Assembly (NCBI GenBank): GCA_022181005.1
Contig: BQMV01000057.1
Span: forward strand, 1-6,901
Direction of reading: 5' to 3'
From: Anaerolineaceae bacterium
GTDB lineage: Bacteria > Chloroflexota > Anaerolineae > Anaerolineales > Villigracilaceae
Length of the DNA stretch: 6,901 bases
A model generated the notes under the pieces. That model was given only the letters and a program-made list of their open reading frames with translations, had not been told where the DNA came from and searched no databases. Made by a program: the position numbers and the translations under genes. This document shows positions 1 to 5,671 of this stretch, in pieces; the first letter of the stretch is position 1, and every line of letters begins with the position of its first letter.

Positions 1-566
1 CCTCGCCCCCACACTTTCCACCCGCTACTTTCCAAACACTCTCTTCACCCGCGCGCGACATTTTCCTGATCGTCGCAGGCAGTCTGCTGGTTGCCGCGCT
101 GGCGCAAATTGAGATACTTCTTCCGTTCACGCCTGTCCCGATCACGGGGCAGACATTCGGCGTTCTGCTCATCGGCGCGGCGCTGGGATCGAAACGCGGC
201 GCGGCTTCATTGATCCTCTACATCATCGAAGGCGGACTCGGTCTTCCCTTCTTTGCAGGCGGCGCGCGCGGACTGAGCATCCTCACCGGCGCAACGGCGG
301 GCTACCTCGCTGGCTTCGTCGTTGCCGCGTATGTTGTGGGTCTGCTGGCAGAACGAGGCTTGGAACGAAGCGTCCGCACGTCCATCATTCCGTTCATTGT
401 CGGCACGGTCATCATTTATCTTTTCGGCGTCGCGTGGCTGGGAATCTTTTTGAAAAGTTTTGGTCAAGCCGTTGAGTTTGGTCTGCTCCCCTTTTTGGTC
501 GGTGATGCGATCAAGTTGATTCTCGCCTCGCTCGCGTTGCCCGCGGCATGGAAGTTCGTGAAATAA
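1..566 (+). CDS. bioY: Biotin transporter S component BioY, 5'-truncated by window edge
   Basis: BioY is the membrane-embedded substrate-binding S component of energy-coupling factor (ECF) biotin transporters. The frame is open from base 3 (TCG) to the TAA at 564-566, giving 187 visible residues, close to the family's usual length of about 180-200, so only a few N-terminal residues are missing. There is no ATG, GTG or TTG in frame near the edge; the first in-frame TTG, at 210, lies inside conserved sequence and is not the start. Diagnostic stretches are PFTPVPITGQTF (bases about 123-158), GAALGSKRGAASL, the glycine-rich GLPFFAGGARG, and a C-terminal GLLPFLVGDAIK. The protein is mostly hydrophobic helices. 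No ecfA or ecfT gene is visible, so the energising module must be shared or encoded elsewhere. It converges on the minus-strand radical SAM gene and ends in a shared terminator. Identification is by recalled family motifs. Confidence 0.93.
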   Translation, partial: SPPHFPPATFQTLSSPARDIFLIVAGSLLVAALAQIEILLPFTPVPITGQTFGVLLIGAALGSKRGAASLILYIIEGGLGLPFFAGGARGLSILTGATAGYLAGFVVAAYVVGLLAERGLERSVRTSIIPFIVGTVIIYLFGVAWLGIFLKSFGQAVEFGLLPFLVGDAIKLILASLALPAAWKFVK

Positions 567-571
567 TTCTT

Positions 572-715
572 AGCCACGAATACTTCGACAGGCTCAGTAC
601 AAGCTTCACAGATTTACACGAAAAAAGCCGACCCAATTGAAACGGGTCGGCTTTCGTCTTGTCCGATTCGGGACAGAAAAATTCAAATCCGCGATAATCC
701 GTGTAATCCGTGGCT
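572..715. repeat. Imperfect inverted repeat AGCCACG(A/G)AT...TTACACG, left arm interrupted
   Basis: The right arm, read on the minus strand, is AGCCACGGATTACACGGAT (715 down to 697). The left arm starts AGCCACGAAT at 572-581 and resumes with TTACACGAA at 614-622. In the left arm the two halves of the motif are thus separated by about 33 bases that include CTTCGACAGGCTCAGTAC. The terminator lies between the arms. It may be a dispersed intergenic element with a second short element inserted in one arm. Confidence 0.5.
624..654. terminator. Bidirectional rho-independent terminator between convergent genes
   Basis: A perfect 11-bp stem, AAAGCCGACCC (624-634) pairing with GGGTCGGCTTT (644-654), closes a 9-base loop. 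A run of six A at 621-626 gives a U-tract for minus-strand transcripts leaving the radical SAM gene. On the plus strand the stem is followed by a T-rich CTTTCGTCTT for transcripts leaving bioY. Its position between two convergent stop codons fits termination in both directions. Confidence 0.9.
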
Positions 716-738
716 GAATCTAATTGGGAAACCATCTT

Positions 739-1575
739 TCATTGAGCAACCGCTGGTTTCAAACTCGCTGCAACTTGTTCGCGGTAGCCCACCGTGTTGT
801 ACGTGCAAAATGGAATCATCCGCCCGTCGGGGATTAAAAACTCCACACAACATTTCATCGCGTTCTTTACGTTGAAAGTGTGCGGGTCCATGAAGTCGCG
901 CGTGTTGATCATGAACACGTGGAGACCGAGGTCGCGCGGCGCGTGTTCGCTCAACGGTAGATGCGCGTGGCAGGATTCGCAGCGTTGACCCGCGCGCGTT
1001 TCTTCGATGGTGTGATGTTCGCTCCCGCCGTTCGACTTCCCTTTGAGCATGTTCGTAATATCCTGCGCGGCTTCGTCCGAACCGACCTTTGCCGAACTGC
1101 TCCACAGCCGTTCGAGCGTTTTGAGCAGATCGTCGTTCACGGCGGGGAGCGTGCGGTTCTTGATGTAGTTGAGATAATACGAAATATCCAAAATGCGCGT
1201 GATTGGCGTGACCGTGTCGCCTTCGATCATCGCGTATGTGACGAAGTTGCACGTCGGCATACAACATGGGACGGGGACAAAGTCGTCCAGTTTGATCAAG
1301 CCGTTCGTCTGCGTTTCCAAATTTTTCAACACATCGGGGATCGTCATGCGCGTGAGCGGATCGGAAGGGATGTGCCGCTGGGCGCGGAAAGCAGGCTGAA
1401 AATTGACGCCGAACACCGCGGGATGACTCAAGCCGAACTCGACGATGCGTCCGACCTCGTGTTCGTTGATTCCACGCTCGACCGCCGCGACCAGCACCAC
1501 GCGCATATCGTGTTTCGCCAGCCGATCCAACGCTTTCAATTTGATGTCCAGCAAATCCGCTTTGCCGCGGATCAA
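739..1575 (-). CDS. C-terminal half of the interrupted radical SAM enzyme (278 aa from a TTG)
   Basis: This is the in-frame continuation after the TAA, nominally opening with TTG at 1575. No Shine-Dalgarno site precedes that TTG (the upstream minus-strand bases read GCGCGCACGAACTAA), so independent translation is doubtful; without readthrough this segment is probably silent. It contains the last barrel strands (MRVVLVAAV; FGVNFQPAF at about 55-63), then VPCCMPTCN (C104, C105, C109) and KCCVEFLIPDGRMIPFC (C242, C243, C257). In Tes-like proteins such positions supply ligands for further [4Fe-4S] clusters. The C-terminal CC...PDGR-IPFC-YN pattern is highly characteristic of the family. A CESCH motif at 199-203 sits in a variable-looking linker. 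The stop is TGA at 739-741, and the bidirectional terminator lies about 85 bases beyond it. The intact cysteines argue that the break is recent. Confidence 0.75.
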   Translation of the reverse strand: MIRGKADLLDIKLKALDRLAKHDMRVVLVAAVERGINEHEVGRIVEFGLSHPAVFGVNFQPAFRAQRHIPSDPLTRMTIPDVLKNLETQTNGLIKLDDFVPVPCCMPTCNFVTYAMIEGDTVTPITRILDISYYLNYIKNRTLPAVNDDLLKTLERLWSSSAKVGSDEAAQDITNMLKGKSNGGSEHHTIEETRAGQRCESCHAHLPLSEHAPRDLGLHVFMINTRDFMDPHTFNVKNAMKCCVEFLIPDGRMIPFCTYNTVGYREQVAASLKPAVAQ

Positions 1576-2244
1576 TTAGTTCGTGCGCGCGTCGAAGCCG
1601 TCAAACTGCAAATAGACGTGCGCCTTCGTCTTCGCCAGCGCTTCCAAAAATTTATCGTCGCGCGCGATGCGGATGCCGTTCGTGTTCAGCATCACGTATT
1701 TGATCCCCTTACGGTTTGCCAGTTCGATGAACTCGATGATTCTCGGATGCAGACTCGGCTCGCCGCCTGAAAACTGCAACACTTCGGGGTCGCCTTCCGC
1801 GGCGATGAAATTATCAATCATGAATTCCACTTGCTCGTAAGTCAACTCAAAGCCGTCTTTGGCGAGATGCGTTCCAGCGTTGGCGAAGCACAGCGGGCAA
1901 TCCAAATTGCAAGCTTGGTTGACCTCGATCAATCCCAAACAGGCATGTTGCTGATGATCGGGGCACAGCCCGCAATCATGCGGACAACCTTCGCGAATTT
2001 CTGTTGAAAATTTCAATGGAATTGTGCCAGGTTTATTGTACGGCATGATCTTGACGTACAACTCGGCATCGCCGAAGAACAACGCCTCAGATGAACCGTG
2101 ATCCTGGCACCATTTACGAATATAAACTTTCCCATCGCGCAGAAGAATCCGCGCGTCAACGACCTTGCGGCACTCGGGGCAGATGGATTTTGTGAGTTCC
2201 CAAAAGATTTCCTTGCGATCTTCTTTGACGATGGTCGCTTCCAT
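1576..2244 (-). CDS. N-terminal half of radical SAM enzyme: Zn/rubredoxin-like and [4Fe-4S] domains (222 aa)
   Basis: This is the part translated before the premature stop. In order: CPEC (C22, C25) with WCQDH (C46, H49), a zinc-ribbon or rubredoxin-like N-terminal site; GCPHDCGLCPDHQQHAC (C87, C91, C94, C102), an auxiliary Fe-S ligand set typical of the Tes/COG1964 family; CNLDCPLC (C112, C116, C119), the CX3CX2C motif that binds the SAM-cleaving [4Fe-4S] cluster; and SGGEPSLHP (159-167), containing the GGEP motif that contacts SAM methionine. The strand-like VMLNTNG (184-190) is also typical. The fragment ends after about two thirds of the barrel and lacks the C-terminal cluster ligands, so it is unlikely to be active alone. 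No signal peptide or membrane segment is seen. Start ATG at 2244 is supported by GGAG five bases upstream. The two genes upstream on the same strand may be co-transcribed, although a strong hairpin lies between. Confidence 0.85.
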   Translation of the reverse strand: MEATIVKEDRKEIFWELTKSICPECRKVVDARILLRDGKVYIRKWCQDHGSSEALFFGDAELYVKIMPYNKPGTIPLKFSTEIREGCPHDCGLCPDHQQHACLGLIEVNQACNLDCPLCFANAGTHLAKDGFELTYEQVEFMIDNFIAAEGDPEVLQFSGGEPSLHPRIIEFIELANRKGIKYVMLNTNGIRIARDDKFLEALAKTKAHVYLQFDGFDARTN

Positions 2245-2272
2245 GAATTCTCCATAGATCGTTTAATAGTAT

Positions 2273-2326
2273 CGTCCCGAAGGTTTTGGATTCGCGGCTA
2301 ATTTTTCCAAGATAACCTTCGGGACG
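2273..2326. other. Long bulged hairpin between the membrane-protein gene and the radical SAM gene
   Basis: CGTCCCGAAGGTT (2273-2285) pairs perfectly over 13 bp with AACCTTCGGGACG (2314-2326). The helix continues with TTGGA (2286-2290) against TCCAA (2306-2310), leaving a 3-base bulge (GAT, 2311-2313) and a 15-base loop. On the plus strand it is followed by TTTTC, but both neighbouring genes read on the minus strand, where the distal flank is ATACTATTAAAC and not a clear U-tract. It could be an attenuator or weak terminator, an RNA processing or stability element, or a dispersed repeat. The structure is certain from the sequence; its role is not. Confidence 0.6.
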
Positions 2327-2342
2327 TTTTCAGGAGGATGAG

Positions 2343-2831
2343 TTAAAAACCGCTTCCGCTGAGTGCGACAAAGCACCACACGGTAAAGATCACTCCGAGA
2401 CAAATTACAATGGCAAGTGCGATGCCGAATCCCGCCACCATGCCGAGGGCGATCTGGCTGCGCGTGAGAGCGAAATAGATCACAAGGGCAATGTTGATCA
2501 CCCACGGCATAAGGAGCAAAGCCCAGGAAAGAATCGAAAACAGCGGCGAGGATGGGAAGTTGGAATCTACAATGCTGGGTGAAACGGTATAGAAACCAGC
2601 GCCGAGTCCCCACTGACAGAGCGTCAACACAATGTTCAACACAAAGAAAATCGCAACGCCGATCCAGAAATCGCGTTTCTTTTCGGCAGGATTGGTATAT
2701 TCCTTGCGGGTCAACCATTTCGGCTTGCCATTGTTTCCGGCCAACTCGAACGGAGCGTTGTTTTGATCGGAAGCCGGCGGCTGGTCGGCGCCATCGTTGG
2801 GATCGATCGGAGTGTTATTTTCTGTGTTCAT
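2343..2831 (-). CDS. Small three-helix membrane protein of unknown function (162 aa)
   Basis: I do not recognise a family. The N-terminal 50 or so residues are polar and rich in Asn, Asp, Gln and Pro (low complexity, probably disordered), followed by a basic stretch around 36-53 (KPKWLTRKEY...EKKRD). Three hydrophobic segments follow at about 55-78, 98-122 and 127-157. The positive charges before the first helix suggest that the N-terminus is cytoplasmic. The start ATG at 2831 has GAGAGG four bases upstream, and only 9 bases separate it from the stop of the lgt-like gene, so the two are almost certainly co-transcribed and translationally coupled. The radical SAM gene follows 98 bases downstream. 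Its position between two putative lipid enzymes makes a membrane partner or scaffold possible, but nothing in the protein itself shows a catalytic motif. Confidence 0.85.
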   Translation of the reverse strand: MNTENNTPIDPNDGADQPPASDQNNAPFELAGNNGKPKWLTRKEYTNPAEKKRDFWIGVAIFFVLNIVLTLCQWGLGAGFYTVSPSIVDSNFPSSPLFSILSWALLLMPWVINIALVIYFALTRSQIALGMVAGFGIALAIVICLGVIFTVWCFVALSGSGF

Positions 2832-2840
2832 CGCGCCTCT

Positions 2841-3611
2841 CTACGCCGGTTGCACGGCGGAAAACAACTTATCTCGATTCTTCGCGAAGTAAATGATCAC
2901 CGCCGCGAACAACAACACGCTCACAAACTGTTGACCGGTGAGTCCGAACGCCATCACCTGGTTATTCCGCGCGAATTCCACGAAGAAGCGGAAGAAGGCA
3001 TAGCCCGCGATGCCGAACTTCAACAGGTTACCGTTCTGCATCCACTTGTGATCGCGCAGGGCGAGCAAAATTCCAAACCAGACCAGATTAAACGCCATGT
3101 CGTACAGCGGCGCGGGATGGACGAGATAATCCGCGCCCGGGAGCGGAACGCCCCATGGCAAGTTTGTCGGTTTGCCGAGCCCATCCTCAAATGAAAGGAA
3201 ACATCCCACACGCCCGATGGCGGTCGCCAACGCCATGGCAGGCGCGAACGCGTCGCACGAGCACGACTCTTTGCCGATCGCTTTACTGGCGATGTAGCCG
3301 CCGATGTACGCGCCAGCCACCCCGCCGAGGATCGAACCGGGTCCGATGCGCGGGTCGAACAGCGCGTACATGTTCAACACGAGCGGGGCATATTCAAATC
3401 CGTTGAAAAATAAAATGGAGACGCGCGCGCCGATCATTCCCCCAACGAATGCCGCCAGCGTGATCGGAATCACTTCCTCGCGCGACCACCTGCGGCGACG
3501 CGCTTCGATCAACAGCCAGCCGAGACCAGCCAGCAACGCAAACAACAGAAAAAATCCGTGTGAATAAATGGGAACGCCGCCAACTGTGAACAACACCGGT
3601 ATCGGGGTCAT
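2841..3611 (-). CDS. lgt: Lgt-like prolipoprotein diacylglyceryl transferase family protein (256 aa)
   Basis: Lgt transfers the diacylglyceryl moiety of phosphatidylglycerol to the lipobox cysteine of prolipoproteins at the membrane. Family features seen: N-terminal VPIYSHGFF (13-21), GGMIGAR (57-63), the signature core GRVGCF (133-138) with the conserved Arg (R134), PTNLPWGV (148-155), HPAPLYD (165-171), and RFFVEFARNN (208-217), whose R215 corresponds to the second essential Arg of E. coli Lgt. About seven hydrophobic helices are present. Departures: the classical S-F-H-G-G motif is S-I-L-G-G here (93-97), so the catalytic His (H103 in E. coli) is Leu, and the usual Asn in GRxGNF is Cys. 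It is therefore a divergent member and may not be the housekeeping lipoprotein enzyme. The start ATG at 3611 has a perfect AGGAGG with a 5-base spacer. It is the first gene of a minus-strand cluster that runs to the radical SAM gene. Confidence 0.85.
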   Translation of the reverse strand: MTPIPVLFTVGGVPIYSHGFFLLFALLAGLGWLLIEARRRRWSREEVIPITLAAFVGGMIGARVSILFFNGFEYAPLVLNMYALFDPRIGPGSILGGVAGAYIGGYIASKAIGKESCSCDAFAPAMALATAIGRVGCFLSFEDGLGKPTNLPWGVPLPGADYLVHPAPLYDMAFNLVWFGILLALRDHKWMQNGNLLKFGIAGYAFFRFFVEFARNNQVMAFGLTGQQFVSVLLFAAVIIYFAKNRDKLFSAVQPA

Positions 3612-3616
3612 GCTCG

Positions 3617-3622
3617 CCTCCT
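3617..3622 (-). promoter_or_regulatory. Consensus Shine-Dalgarno of the lgt-like gene
   Basis: AGGAGG on the minus strand, five bases before the ATG at 3611, fixes the start. It contrasts with the plus-strand genes at 3701 and 5684, which have no such site. Confidence 0.85.
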
Positions 3623-3645
3623 ATGGCTGATCGAACGTTGCCCTC

Positions 3646-3674
3646 ATGGTACGTTGGAACTGGTGAAAAGTCAA
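3646..3674 (-). promoter_or_regulatory. Probable promoter of the lgt-like cluster
   Basis: On the minus strand, TTGACT (3674-3669) matches the -35 consensus at five of six positions. After a 17-base spacer comes TACCAT (3651-3646), a four-of-six match to the -10 box. Transcription would begin near 3640, giving a leader of about 30 bases that includes the AGGAGG site. The elements lie in the short divergent region shared with the plus-strand gene at 3701. Confidence 0.5.
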
Positions 3675-3688
3675 CAGGCAATTTCACT

Positions 3689-3694
3689 TATAAT
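3689..3694 (+). promoter_or_regulatory. TATAAT -10 box six bases before ATG (leaderless start)
   Basis: A perfect TATAAT is followed by CTACGC and then ATG at 3701. Transcription normally starts six to seven bases after a -10 box, so the mRNA would begin at or next to the A of the start codon. No Shine-Dalgarno site fits this start, and no good -35 sequence is seen 16-18 bases upstream. Confidence 0.65.
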
Positions 3695-3700
3695 CTACGC

Positions 3701-4609
3701 ATGACACGCTTGCAAACAATTCTGTTATTAACAATAATCCTGCTTGTGGGACTGATCCCCATAACGATTTATCTCATGGAAGGCAACTCGCTTACGGGCG
3801 ACATCGCATCTCTCCCGACACGCGAAACGCCCCGCCATGAACAAGCCGCCCAAGCCCTCGCCGGGCTGGTCGTCAAGCCGACCTATATGATGCTGTGTCT
3901 CGCTGTGATCATCGCGCTCATCGGTCAAACGCGCCCGGCGCTTGTCGCCCTCATGTGGGGACAGATCGCTTTTCTTATAGGCGAAATTTTCTGCGCGATC
4001 AATTTCTATATTTATCGTCACGAATCGCTGGTCTCAGAATATCTGCATAGTTTTGGCATGGCGCTGGTGTTCGGCTTTACGGTTTTCGCCTTACTTGAAT
4101 GGTTTGATCTATTCGCCAACGTTCGACGAAAGCCATTCCTTGCCAAAGAGATGAAGGCGTTCGCGCTGTTCGCAACGCCGGCGCTCGCTATACTTACGTT
4201 CATTCCCCTGCTGGCTCCGTTGCAAACAAGCGCTTACACAACCTCCATTTTCAATTTCACTTATTCATATACGCGCTTTGAAGCGTATGAAATTTACGAA
4301 CGCCGCATTTTGCCCATATCTGCTTTTGTCCTTTTCTCTACGGCATTTTTCTCTTTGCTAAATCGCCAAAACGGCATATCCTTTCTAACGAAAGCTCTGC
4401 TTTCTGCGGGATTAGGCGCGCTCGGCTTCTCTTTTTTTCGTATCGCGCTCAACGCAATATTTGTAGACAATCTTGTCTGGTTCGAATTTTGGGAAGAAAC
4501 AACCGAGTTAATGTACGTCGGCGCAACAGCCTTCGCGCTTTGGCGTTTCCGATTTCTCCTCAAGAAAACGCCGCTGCTTTCCATGTTTCTTGCCGAGAAA
4601 AATATATGA
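3701..4609 (+). CDS. Polytopic membrane protein of unknown function (302 aa)
   Basis: I do not recognise the family. About seven or eight hydrophobic helices are visible, roughly at residues 5-26, 60-76, 81-104, 117-139, 152-174, 204-222, 229-255 and 267-285. A likely extracytoplasmic loop lies at 27-58. Polar residues sit in or at the edge of helices: GEIFCAINFYIYRHESL (94-110; E95, C98, N101, H107, E108) and FEFWEETTEL (261-270; E262, E265, E266, E269). Such clusters can mark a metal, haem or proton site, but no known motif is matched. I chose ATG 3701 over an in-frame ATG at 3623 for three reasons: the extra 26 residues are not hydrophobic, the upstream ATG falls inside the lgt leader and has no ribosome site, and a perfect TATAAT lies six bases before 3701. 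The SHOCT-containing membrane gene follows after 67 bases. Confidence 0.85.
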   Translation: MTRLQTILLLTIILLVGLIPITIYLMEGNSLTGDIASLPTRETPRHEQAAQALAGLVVKPTYMMLCLAVIIALIGQTRPALVALMWGQIAFLIGEIFCAINFYIYRHESLVSEYLHSFGMALVFGFTVFALLEWFDLFANVRRKPFLAKEMKAFALFATPALAILTFIPLLAPLQTSAYTTSIFNFTYSYTRFEAYEIYERRILPISAFVLFSTAFFSLLNRQNGISFLTKALLSAGLGALGFSFFRIALNAIFVDNLVWFEFWEETTELMYVGATAFALWRFRFLLKKTPLLSMFLAEKNI

Positions 4610-4666
4610 AACCATCGCAACGCTTTCAAGGCGGCGCGACTAATCGCCAGACAATCCATTTAAATC

Positions 4667-4672
4667 AAGGGA
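4667..4672 (+). promoter_or_regulatory. Weak ribosome binding site before the SHOCT membrane gene
   Basis: AAGGGA lies four bases before ATG at 4677, a modest Shine-Dalgarno match that supports this start. The 67-base gap to the previous stop shows no clear terminator, so the gene may be co-transcribed with the one upstream. Confidence 0.5.
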
Positions 4673-4676
4673 ATTA

Positions 4677-5651
4677 ATGACTGCCTCGTTAAACCGCTTT
4701 TCTATCAGAAAGAATTTCATAGCATTGCTTCTAGTTACGATCGGGGGCGAGGTTCTGCTGTGCTGGCTTCTCTTTATACTCCTTGCCTTCGCATCGAAGG
4801 CGCCGATCTTTCAAGACGAACATCAACGATCTTTGGATATTTTTATGGTCTTTATTTTCCCATTTATCCTCGCGGTCATTGTTGCGGTTGCCTCTCTAAT
4901 CCTGGCAGCCATTTTGCGGCAGAAATGGTGGGTCGCTGCGCCTTTATCAATCCTTCTATTGGGAGCGCCGCTAGTCGCCTACGTCGTCGCCTGGCTCGCT
5001 TCTTGGATAGCGCGCCTATTTTATACGCCCACGCCAGAAGATGAGGAGCGAACGAATAGATTTTTCAGCATGTCTATCGTTCAGAAGGCTGAACCGCCCG
5101 ATGCCGACATCGCGCAAATTAGGAAGATGAAAAAGCTTCTGGATGAAGGCGTCATCACATCGGACGAATTTACGCTTCAAAAGCAGAAGGTCTTTACAAA
5201 TATCAACGAAGAAATAACGAAACGAAACGTCCCGCGCTATTTCTCCGTTTGGCAAGCTGTTGCGGCAGCGACGTTCGGCGGTTTCGCGGCAGGCGCCATG
5301 CTGATCGCCCTTAATTTCAAGAGATTGAGACGCGAAGATCAATTTCGAGGCAGTCTGCTTGTCGGCTTCATCGGGCTAATTATTTCTGCAACGCTCAGCG
5401 TACTGATCAGCGCGCTAGTTTCCAATCTGCCTGTTTGGTTCGGCATTCCCCTAACGGCGACATATCCGATCCTAATTTATCTATGGTACAACGAAACAAT
5501 AAGAAGCGATATTGACGAATTAGTCGCAAAAGAACAAGCGAGAAACGAATCCTGGTGGCTTGCCGCGGGGCTGTCCTTGGTCGCGCTCGTCCTTCTCTTC
5601 TTTACGCTTATCCCTATATTCGTATTGGTCGCTTATTTTCTACCCGCTTAG
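4677..5651 (+). CDS. Polytopic membrane protein with a central SHOCT motif (324 aa)
   Basis: Three N-terminal hydrophobic segments (about 13-39, 55-80 and 87-115) are followed by a charged loop at about 117-188, then further membrane segments at about 191-213, 226-250, 253-271 and 293-322. The loop holds a SHOCT-type motif at about 144-173: DIAQIRKMKKLLDEGVITSD followed by EF and a basic tail. This matches the pattern L-x2-L-x-E/D-x-G-I/V-I-T-x-x-E-F-x-x-K-K. SHOCT is a short alpha-helical module thought to mediate oligomerisation or protein contacts; it usually sits at a protein end, so a position between two membrane halves is less common. The overall function is unknown. The gene follows another orphan membrane gene and precedes obg by 32 bases, but obg has its own TATAAT. 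Stop TAG at 5649-5651. Confidence 0.87.
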   Translation: MTASLNRFSIRKNFIALLLVTIGGEVLLCWLLFILLAFASKAPIFQDEHQRSLDIFMVFIFPFILAVIVAVASLILAAILRQKWWVAAPLSILLLGAPLVAYVVAWLASWIARLFYTPTPEDEERTNRFFSMSIVQKAEPPDADIAQIRKMKKLLDEGVITSDEFTLQKQKVFTNINEEITKRNVPRYFSVWQAVAAATFGGFAAGAMLIALNFKRLRREDQFRGSLLVGFIGLIISATLSVLISALVSNLPVWFGIPLTATYPILIYLWYNETIRSDIDELVAKEQARNESWWLAAGLSLVALVLLFFTLIPIFVLVAYFLPA

Positions 5652-5671
5652 CCAATTACAATATCTAACGA

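Larger units (their letters stand above)
567..738. other. Convergent intergenic region with terminator inside an imperfect inverted repeat
   Basis: This 172-base gap lies between the stop of bioY and the stop of the minus-strand radical SAM gene. I see no credible gene in it. It holds a strong hairpin terminator at 624-654, flanked by inward-facing copies of an AGCCACG(A/G)AT motif (572-581 and, inverted, 706-715). A stretch containing CTTCGACAGGCTCAGTAC (583-600) sits within the left copy. Such short sequences are typical of dispersed intergenic repeats in some bacterial genomes, but no second unit of the CTTCGACAGG type is present here to prove it. Confidence 0.6.
739..2244 (-). pseudogene. 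COG1964/Tes-type multi-cluster radical SAM enzyme interrupted by an in-frame TAA
   Basis: One continuous minus-strand frame of 502 codons runs from ATG at 2244 to TGA at 739-741, broken only by TAA at 1576-1578 (codon 223). Both sides belong to the same protein: the break falls inside the radical SAM barrel, right after QFDGFDARTN and before LIRGKADLLDIKLKAL. The combined length and cysteine pattern match archaeal tetraether lipid synthase (Tes, MJ0619-like) and bacterial COG1964 relatives. Tes joins lipid tails through radical coupling of two sp3 carbons, and family members carry several Fe-S clusters and a rubredoxin-like site. One base change (GAA, CAA or AAA to TAA) explains the break and there is no frameshift, so the event is recent, polymorphic, or a sequence error. 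A good ribosome site (GGAG at 2253-2250, 5-base spacer) precedes the ATG. The substrate here is unknown; a lipid is the leading guess from homology and from the upstream lgt-like gene. Confidence 0.8.

Noticed and set aside
661..676. TGTCC/GGACA short palindrome after the terminator as a second hairpin
   Set aside because: The stem is only about five base pairs and lies beside a much stronger terminator; it is not significant on its own.
967..981. CESCH (CxxCH) as a c-type haem site in the C-terminal half of the radical SAM protein
   Set aside because: There is only one copy, in a variable-looking linker, in a protein with no signal peptide. Chance or an Fe-S/Zn ligand role is more likely.
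1576..1578. Recoding of the in-frame stop as selenocysteine or pyrrolysine
   Set aside because: The stop is TAA, not TGA or TAG, and the surrounding barrel sequence shows no reason for a special residue there.
961..1770. Long plus-strand open frame (269 codons) opposite the radical SAM gene
   Set aside because: It lies wholly antisense to a protein with clear family motifs, has no ribosome site and yields an Arg/His-rich translation typical of the reverse strand of a codon-biased gene.
2332..2346. AGGAGG followed directly by ATG-AGT-TAA on the plus strand, resembling a tiny gene start
   Set aside because: The frame is two codons long, there is no spacer, and the bases overlap the stop of the minus-strand membrane-protein gene.
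2263..2718. Minus-strand open frame of 151 codons overlapping the three-helix membrane protein
   Set aside because: It is a shifted frame of the membrane-protein gene, with no ribosome site and an implausible Arg/His/Cys-rich translation; the 2343-2831 frame has a good start, operon spacing and sensible helices.
3623..3700. Upstream in-frame ATG at 3623 as the start of the 302-residue membrane protein
   Set aside because: It lies within the lgt-like gene's leader, lacks a ribosome site, adds non-hydrophobic sequence, and would bypass the TATAAT placed six bases before ATG 3701.
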